Source of the DNA: Phycisphaerae bacterium
GTDB taxonomy: Bacteria > Planctomycetota > Phycisphaerae > Phycisphaerales > SM1A02
Assembly: GCA_002690755.1 (NCBI GenBank)
Contig: NZFT01000055.1
Location: 1 to 11,262, forward strand
DNA: 11,262 nt
Reading direction: 5' to 3'
The notes beneath the pieces are model-generated. The model had not been told where the DNA came from, searched no databases, and saw only the letters and a list, made by a program, of their open reading frames with translations. This document shows, piece by piece, positions 6,139-11,262 of the stretch. A program made the position numbers and the translations under genes. Positions within the stretch are counted from its first letter, which is position 1. Every line of letters starts with the position of its first letter.

Positions 6139-6792
6139 ATGAGCAGATTTCTTTTCCCTCGTTGGAGCAACGCCCTCCTTCCCACCCTCGTGGTGGTCGG
6201 TGCGCTCCTCCCTCTCTATGTGGTGATGTTCGTGGCGTACGGCTTCAGTCCGAAGACGCTCGAAGTCGGCTACCAACCGCCCCAGCCCGTTCCATTCAGC
6301 CACGCGCTGCATGCGGGTGAGCTCGGCATGGACTGCCGCTACTGCCACAACACGGTCGAGTCCGCGGCGCACGCCGCGGTGCCGCCGACCCAGACCTGCA
6401 TGAACTGCCACGCCGGCGTCCGGCCGGAGAGTCGCAAACTCGAGAAGGTGATCAACAGTTACGAGACGGGCGAGGCGATCGAGTGGGTCTGGGTGAACCG
6501 CATCGCCGACTACGCCTACTTCAACCATGCGGCGCACGTGAACCGGGGCGTCGGGTGCGTCGAGTGTCACGGCCGGATCGATCAGATGGAGGTCGTGGTC
6601 CGTCACGAGCCCCTGTCCATGGGCTGGTGCCTGGATTGCCATCGCAATCCGGTGGACCGACTGCGGCCGGTGTCCGAAGTGACCAACCTCGCCTACGACC
6701 AGCGGACCGAACTCTCCTACGAGGAACGCGTCGCGCTGAAGGACCTCTACCACATCAACCCCTCGGAAAACTGCTCCACATGTCATCGCTGA
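6139..6792 (+). CDS. actA: ActA, pentaheme cytochrome c subunit of alternative complex III
   Basis: ActA is the multiheme subunit of the quinol-oxidising alternative complex III. It lies on the periplasmic side and relays electrons from the ActB Fe-S clusters towards a mono-heme subunit or terminal oxidase. The 217-residue product has one N-terminal membrane segment (about 12-34), acting as uncleaved anchor, and exactly five heme c sites: CRYCH (66-70), CMNCH (87-91), CVECH (140-144), CLDCH (164-168) and CSTCH (212-216). The His-rich SHALHAG before the first site probably supplies axial ligands. Five hemes and this length are usual for ActA. The last heme motif is almost at the C-terminus. 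The ATG at 6139 is followed at once by the anchor; only a weak GGA lies 9 bases upstream. It is the first gene of the operon, behind a promoter and structured leader, and overlaps actB by 13 bases. Confidence 0.95.
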   Translation: MSRFLFPRWSNALLPTLVVVGALLPLYVVMFVAYGFSPKTLEVGYQPPQPVPFSHALHAGELGMDCRYCHNTVESAAHAAVPPTQTCMNCHAGVRPESRKLEKVINSYETGEAIEWVWVNRIADYAYFNHAAHVNRGVGCVECHGRIDQMEVVVRHEPLSMGWCLDCHRNPVDRLRPVSEVTNLAYDQRTELSYEERVALKDLYHINPSENCSTCHR

Positions 6793-9700
6793 ACCAAGGA
6801 GAGGAACGTCCCGAGGACACCGGCTGCACGCGAGACGACGCCCCCGTGGTGCCGGCCCGACGCGCGTACTGGCGCAGTCTCGACGACCTCCAGGACACCG
6901 AGGACTTTCGAGCCTGGATGCATCGCGAGTTCCCCTCCGACGCCGATCTGCTCGCCGGAGAGGACCGTCGTCAGTTCATGAAGGTGATGGGTGCCTCGTT
7001 CGCGCTCGCCGGTCTGGGCGTGGCCGCCTGTCGCCGAATCCCCGAGTCGTACATCGTGCCCTATTCCGCGCGTCCCGCGGGCCGGGTGCCGGGCAACCCG
7101 GTGTACTTCGCCTCCGCGTGCGAGCGTGGGGGGGTGGCCAAGGGACTGCTGGTCAGGAGCATCGACGGCCGTCCGATCAACCTCGAAGGAAATCCGGATC
7201 ACCCGACGTCGGTCGGCGCCTGCGATTCGATCACGCAGAGCGGACTCCTCGAGGCGTACGACCCGCACCGCAGTCGTTCCGTGCACCGCGACGACGAGGC
7301 GTCCGATGCGGCGGCGTTCGCGACCTGGTCCGACCAGCGTTTCGGCATCGAGCTCCGGAAGTCCGGCGGCGCCGGACTCGCGGTTCTCGCGGAATGTTCG
7401 GGCAGTCCCAGCATGGATCGCATGCGGGCCGAGTTCATGGCCGCCTTTCCGAAGGCGACCTGGCACGAATGGGAACCCATCACCGGTGACCAGCAGCGTG
7501 CGGGCACCGAGATCGCCTTCGGCGCTCCGCAGCGCGTCCACCCGAATCTCGAAGAGGCCGACATCGTGGTGTGCCTCGACGCCGATCCGCTTTCGACGCA
7601 TCCCAACGCGAGCCGGCTGGCCCGCGACTGGGCCTCGAACCGTCGGCTCGACGCGAAGAACTCCGAGGACCAGAAACTCAGCCGCGTCTACGCCGTCGAA
7701 GGCGTGCTCTCGATCACCGGCATGAGCGCCGACGATCGGATGGCGGTTCGAAACGGCGACGTCGCCGCGGTGGCGGCCTCGATTGCCCGGGGCCTCGGCG
7801 TCTCGATGGACGGACTGGAGGCGCTCGCGGCGACCGCGACTCTCGAAGGACGGAACGCCGAGATCCTTGACGCGATGATCCGCGATCTCAAGGCCCATCC
7901 CGGACGTTGCATCGTGATGGCCGGTGGAGGCCAGCCGCCCGCGGTTCACGCGATGGCCGCGGCGATCAACGACGCACTCGGGAACGTGGGGAAGACGGTG
8001 GCCTACACCGCCAACTTCGCCCCGTCCCGTACCGCGAGCATCCGCGCGCTGACCGACGCCCTCGGCGCCGGCGCCGTGGAGACGCTGGTGATGATCGGCG
8101 GCAACCCGGTCTACGACGCACCGGCGGATCTCGACTTCGCCGACGCGATGGGACGAGCGAAGGAGACCGTCCACCTTTCGCTGCGGGCGAACGCGACCTC
8201 CGTAGCCTCGACCTGGCACCTTCCACGAACGCACTTCCTCGAAAGCTGGGGCGACGTCCGGGCCTACGACGGCACCATCTCGATCGTGCAGCCCACGATC
8301 CAGCCGATGATGCCCATCGTCCAGAAGGGCTGGAGCTCGATCGAGCTGCTCGCGCAGTTGGCGGGTGCGGAGCCGAGGGACGGCTACGACATCGTCCGCG
8401 CCACCGAGGCCGAGCGATCGCGGACCTCCGGAACCACCTTCGAATCGCACTGGCGTCGGATTCTGGATGCCGGGATCATCGACGCCACGTCGTGGCCGAC
8501 GAACACTCCGGCCCTCGACGCCGGCCGGGTCGCGGGTGGTGTCGCGAGTCTCGCGGCCGCGCGGTCGAAGATCGCCGCGGATGATCTCGAGCTGGTTTTC
8601 ACCACCGACGCCCGCGTCTACGACGGTCGCTTCGCGAATCTCGGCTGGCTCCAGGAACTCCCCGACGCGGTGACCAAGATCACCTGGGACAACGCCCTGC
8701 TGATCAGCCCGTCGCTCTACAAGGCCCGTGGCCTGAAGACCGGCGACGTGGTCTCGGTGAAGGTCGGCGGTCGCGAGATCGAAGCCGCCGTCTTCCCCGT
8801 CCCCGGCATGGCCGCGAACACCGTCGCGATCTCCCTCGGCTGGGGCCAGGGCGTCGACGCGGGTCCGATCGCGGATGGCGCCGGATTCGATGCGTACCGG
8901 GTGCGAACCACCACCAACCCCTGGATCGCCGACGGCGCGACGATGTCGTCGACCGGCGGCACCTACTCGTTCGCCCAGACCCAGGACCACGGGGCCATGG
9001 ACGCCCTGATCCCCGCGGTCCCGCTCGCCGGCATCCAGGAGCGGCTTCCGACCCTGATTCGCGAGACGAATCTCGACGACTACCGTGGCCATCCCGACTT
9101 CGCGAAGCATCGCGTGCACGTCGCCCACCGGCTGAGCCTGTGGGAGGAGACGAACCTCGACGGCGCGAAGTTCCGCTGGGCCATGTCGATCGATCTGAAC
9201 ACCTGCATCGGTTGCGGCTCGTGCGTGACCGCATGTCAGGCGGAGAACAACATCCCCATCGTGGGCAAGGACCAGATCGCCCGCGGTCGCGAGATGCACT
9301 GGCTGCGCATCGACCGGTACTTCAAGGGTGACGATCCGTCCTCGCCGGAAGCGGTCTTCGTCCAGCCCGTCACCTGCATGCAGTGCGAGAACGCACCGTG
9401 CGAGCAGGTCTGTCCGGTGGCGGCCACCGTCCACGACAAGGACGGGCTCAACGTGATGGTCTACAACCGCTGCATCGGCACTCGTTACTGCAGCAACAAC
9501 TGTCCGTACAAGGTGCGGCGGTTCAACTGGTTCGACTACTGGCGACGAGAGCCGATCCGCGAGCAGGAAGGTCTCTTCGCGGTGAAGCCCGACTACTACA
9601 CCTCGGGCGGTCCCGACGAGTGGCGCCGCATGCAGATGAACCCCGAAGTCACCGTCCGCAATCGCGGCGTGATGGAGAAGTGCTCGTTCTGCGTGCAGCG

Positions 9701-10091
9701 GATCAACGCCGCGAAGATCAAGTACAAGAACGAGTGGGCCCAGGAGGGCGGCACCGCGGAGAGTCCCGACTGGAGCATTCCGGACGGGGTCATCCAGACC
9801 GCCTGCGAGCAGGCCTGTTCCACCGGAAGCATCGTGTTCGGCGATCTCAACGACGCGAAGAGCGAGGTCTCCCGCCTCCAGAAGAAGCAGGTCTCCTACC
9901 AGCTTCTCGAGGAGCTCAACACCAAGACCCGGGTCCGCTACCTCGCGAAGGTCTCGAACCCCGGGGTCCCGCGGGATGCCGGTCATGACGACCACTATCA
10001 CGGGGACGATTCCGGCCACGACGATCATCACCATGCGGATGACGCCGGTCACGCCGCCGCGACCACCCTCGCCGAGGAAGTGCGATCATGA
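6780..10091 (+). CDS. actB: ActB, molybdopterin-like/Fe-S fusion subunit of alternative complex III
   Basis: ActB is the large periplasmic electron-transfer subunit of ACIII. The 1103-residue product starts with a cytoplasmic extension ([17 protein letters not shown], 30-46) and then [18 protein letters not shown] (63-80), the extended Tat signal of molybdopterin-type proteins. VAAC (81-84) resembles a lipobox, so Cys84 may become a lipidated N-terminus. Residues about 90-770 resemble a molybdopterin oxidoreductase; in known ACIII this part holds no cofactor. Residues about 798-1062 are a ferredoxin-like domain with 15 ligand cysteines: C809/812/815/819, C866/869/874/878, C898/904/908, C968/971 and C1009/1013. 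This fits three [4Fe-4S] and one [3Fe-4S] cluster, with Thr901 in the CIGTRYC group. A His/Asp-rich repeat ends the protein. The ATG at 6780 gives a 13-base overlap with actA, implying coupled translation; the frame is open to 6483, inside actA. The stop overlaps actC as ATGA. Confidence 0.95.
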   Translation: MSSLNQGEERPEDTGCTRDDAPVVPARRAYWRSLDDLQDTEDFRAWMHREFPSDADLLAGEDRRQFMKVMGASFALAGLGVAACRRIPESYIVPYSARPAGRVPGNPVYFASACERGGVAKGLLVRSIDGRPINLEGNPDHPTSVGACDSITQSGLLEAYDPHRSRSVHRDDEASDAAAFATWSDQRFGIELRKSGGAGLAVLAECSGSPSMDRMRAEFMAAFPKATWHEWEPITGDQQRAGTEIAFGAPQRVHPNLEEADIVVCLDADPLSTHPNASRLARDWASNRRLDAKNSEDQKLSRVYAVEGVLSITGMSADDRMAVRNGDVAAVAASIARGLGVSMDGLEALAATATLEGRNAEILDAMIRDLKAHPGRCIVMAGGGQPPAVHAMAAAINDALGNVGKTVAYTANFAPSRTASIRALTDALGAGAVETLVMIGGNPVYDAPADLDFADAMGRAKETVHLSLRANATSVASTWHLPRTHFLESWGDVRAYDGTISIVQPTIQPMMPIVQKGWSSIELLAQLAGAEPRDGYDIVRATEAERSRTSGTTFESHWRRILDAGIIDATSWPTNTPALDAGRVAGGVASLAAARSKIAADDLELVFTTDARVYDGRFANLGWLQELPDAVTKITWDNALLISPSLYKARGLKTGDVVSVKVGGREIEAAVFPVPGMAANTVAISLGWGQGVDAGPIADGAGFDAYRVRTTTNPWIADGATMSSTGGTYSFAQTQDHGAMDALIPAVPLAGIQERLPTLIRETNLDDYRGHPDFAKHRVHVAHRLSLWEETNLDGAKFRWAMSIDLNTCIGCGSCVTACQAENNIPIVGKDQIARGREMHWLRIDRYFKGDDPSSPEAVFVQPVTCMQCENAPCEQVCPVAATVHDKDGLNVMVYNRCIGTRYCSNNCPYKVRRFNWFDYWRREPIREQEGLFAVKPDYYTSGGPDEWRRMQMNPEVTVRNRGVMEKCSFCVQRINAAKIKYKNEWAQEGGTAESPDWSIPDGVIQTACEQACSTGSIVFGDLNDAKSEVSRLQKKQVSYQLLEELNTKTRVRYLAKVSNPGVPRDAGHDDHYHGDDSGHDDHHHADDAGHAAATTLAEEVRS
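9981..10046 (+). repeat. Two 33-bp imperfect tandem repeats encoding the His/Asp-rich tail of ActB
   Basis: The end of actB encodes [11 protein letters not shown] (1068-1078) followed directly by [11 protein letters not shown] (1079-1089) and then GH, two copies of an 11-residue unit. The DNA copies at 9981-10013 and 10014-10046 differ mostly at third codon positions, so the peptide pattern is better conserved than the bases. Eight His fall within 23 residues (1069-1091), which suggests metal binding. Confidence 0.75.
10074..10079 (+). promoter_or_regulatory. Ribosome binding site of actC
   Basis: GAGGAA lies 8 bases before the actC ATG at 10088, inside the end of actB. It supports the ATGA-overlap start. 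Confidence 0.6.
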
Positions 10092-11262
10092 GTTCGATCA
10101 GATCAGACCAGGTCGGCGGACGCATCGTCGACAACACCGAGGAGGTCCCGGGCACCCGAGCCCCCCTCGTGTTGAACATGGACACGTTCGGGCAGGTGAC
10201 GAATGCGGTCGCCAAGGTGAGCGAATCGAATGGTGCGCCGCTCGCCTGGTACATCGGGTTCGCCGGGGCGCTGGGACTGCTCGGCGTCCTCGGCTTCTGC
10301 GTGCTCTACCTGATCTTCACGGGCGTCGGGGTCTGGGGACTCAACACGCCCATCGCCTGGGCGTACGACATCACGAACTTCGTGTTCTGGGTCGGCATCG
10401 GCCACGCCGGCACGCTCATCTCGGCGATCCTGTTCCTGTTCCGTCAGAACTGGAGGACCGGGATCAACCGATTCGCGGAGGCGATGACCATCTTCGCCGT
10501 GATGTGCGCCGGCATCTTCCCCGGCATCCACGTCGGTCGGGTCTGGGTCGTCTACTGGCTCTTCCCACTGCCGAACCAGATGGAGATGTGGCCGCAGTTC
10601 CGCAGCCCGCTGCTGTGGGACGTCTTCGCGGTGAGCACCTACTTCACCGTCTCGCTGCTCTTCTGGTACACCGGGCTGATCCCCGACCTCGCGACGCTTC
10701 GCGACCGGGCCAAGGGACGGCTTCAGCAGATCGGCTACGGGCTCTTCGCGCTCGGCTGGCGGGGGAGCAACCGGCACTGGCATCGCTACGAGCGGGCCTA
10801 TCTCCTGCTCGCGGCGCTTTCCACCCCGCTGGTGCTTTCGGTCCACTCCGTGGTGTCCTTCGACTTCGCGGTCAGTCAGCTTCCGGGCTGGCACACCACG
10901 ATCTTTCCGCCGTACTTCGTGGCGGGTGCGGTCTTCTCCGGCTTCGCGATGGTGGTGACCCTCGCGGTCCCCGCCCGCGAGTTGTTCGGGTTGAAGAACC
11001 TCATCACGCTGCGTCACCTCGACAACATGAACAAGGTCATCCTGGTGACCGGAAGCATCGTTGGGTACGCCTACGCGATGGAGTTCTTCATCGCGTGGTA
11101 TTCGGGGGCGATCTACGAGAAGTTCGCCTTCGTGAACCGCGCCTTCGGCCAGTACTGGTGGGCGTATCTGCTCATGGTGAGTTGCAACGTGATCACGCCG
11201 CAGCTCTTCTGGTTCAAGGCGATCCGCACCAGCATCCCGCTGATGTTCTTCCTCAGCCTCGT
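10088..11262 (+). CDS. actC: ActC, NrfD-like quinol-binding membrane subunit of alternative complex III (3' truncated)
   Basis: ActC is the polytopic inner-membrane subunit of the NrfD/PsrC family that binds and oxidises quinol and hands electrons to the ActB clusters; proton translocation has been proposed for it. The first 391 residues are visible and the frame is open to the window edge, so roughly the last fifth is missing judging by usual ActC length. After a soluble N-terminus (1-52) hydrophobic helices begin at 53 ([24 protein letters not shown]). Family-typical stretches are GIHVGR (146-151), [10 protein letters not shown] (177-186) with FWYTGLIPD behind it, and [29 protein letters not shown] (253-281, cited as separate helix and loop parts). 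His148 and Asp178 are 30 residues apart, as are the quinol-site His and Asp reported for ACIII structures as I recall them. The ATG at 10088 overlaps the actB stop by 4 bases and has GAGGAA before it. actD, actE and actF would be expected downstream. Confidence 0.94.
   Translation, partial: MSSIRSDQVGGRIVDNTEEVPGTRAPLVLNMDTFGQVTNAVAKVSESNGAPLAWYIGFAGALGLLGVLGFCVLYLIFTGVGVWGLNTPIAWAYDITNFVFWVGIGHAGTLISAILFLFRQNWRTGINRFAEAMTIFAVMCAGIFPGIHVGRVWVVYWLFPLPNQMEMWPQFRSPLLWDVFAVSTYFTVSLLFWYTGLIPDLATLRDRAKGRLQQIGYGLFALGWRGSNRHWHRYERAYLLLAALSTPLVLSVHSVVSFDFAVSQLPGWHTTIFPPYFVAGAVFSGFAMVVTLAVPARELFGLKNLITLRHLDNMNKVILVTGSIVGYAYAMEFFIAWYSGAIYEKFAFVNRAFGQYWWAYLLMVSCNVITPQLFWFKAIRTSIPLMFFLSL

Noticed and set aside
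6483..6779. An N-terminal extension of actB inside actA
   Set aside because: The frame is open by chance; its translation is Arg/Pro/Gly-rich and ActB homology begins after the ATG at 6780.
5950..6786. A 278-codon minus-strand open frame opposite actA and its leader
   Set aside because: The five heme motifs are on the + strand; the minus frame has no recognisable features and runs through the act promoter and hairpins.
6783..10052. A 1089-codon open frame on the minus strand opposite actB
   Set aside because: It mirrors actB codon for codon in a GC-rich gene. The translation is low-complexity and rich in Arg, Val, Asp and His with no domain pattern, whereas the + strand shows clear Fe-S and Tat motifs.

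Overview
The window is chromosomal DNA from a GC-rich, aerobic Gram-negative bacterium. The extended Tat signal on the molybdopterin-like ActB, the actABC order, and a TatC with an enlarged loop and an acidic tail fit Planctomycetota or a related PVC-group lineage best. That placement is inference: there is no rRNA or other phylogenetic marker here.

Left part (1-3506). The C-terminal end of an unidentified membrane-anchored protein enters on the + strand and ends at 197. It overlaps the convergent end of a minus-strand gene run. Read in the direction of transcription (3506 to 186), that run is a TatD-family metal hydrolase, tatC, tadA (tRNA adenosine deaminase) and a HAD-superfamily hydrolase. 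The gaps are 53, 107 and 47 bases with no intrinsic terminator, so the four may be one housekeeping operon.

Middle part (3507-5733). A 109-base divergent spacer carries a perfect 14-bp palindrome. It leads into a large + strand transporter: a 12-helix APC-family amino-acid permease fused to a PTS EIIA (PtsN-like) domain and a C-terminal RCK_C/TrkA_C-like domain. This looks like an amino-acid transporter carrying its own regulatory modules.

Right part (5734-11262). A 405-base AT-richer spacer holds several palindromes and a convincing sigma70-type promoter (TTGACC, 18 bases, TAAAAT). The predicted short leader contains two consecutive perfect-stem hairpins. It is followed by the start of an alternative complex III (ACIII) operon: actA (pentaheme cytochrome c), actB (molybdopterin-like domain fused to a four-cluster Fe-S domain, with an extended Tat signal) and actC (NrfD-like quinol-oxidising membrane subunit, cut by the window end). 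The three genes overlap (13 bases, then ATGA), so they are translationally coupled. ACIII oxidises quinol and passes electrons through Fe-S clusters and hemes towards a terminal oxidase, replacing cytochrome bc1. ActB needs Tat export, and tatC lies nearby on the other strand.

No tRNA, rRNA, insertion sequence, CRISPR array or phage gene was seen. Nothing here is clearly a wholly new system. The points most worth checking are the structured act leader, the transporter fusion, the His/Asp tandem-repeat tail of ActB, and the TatC insertions.
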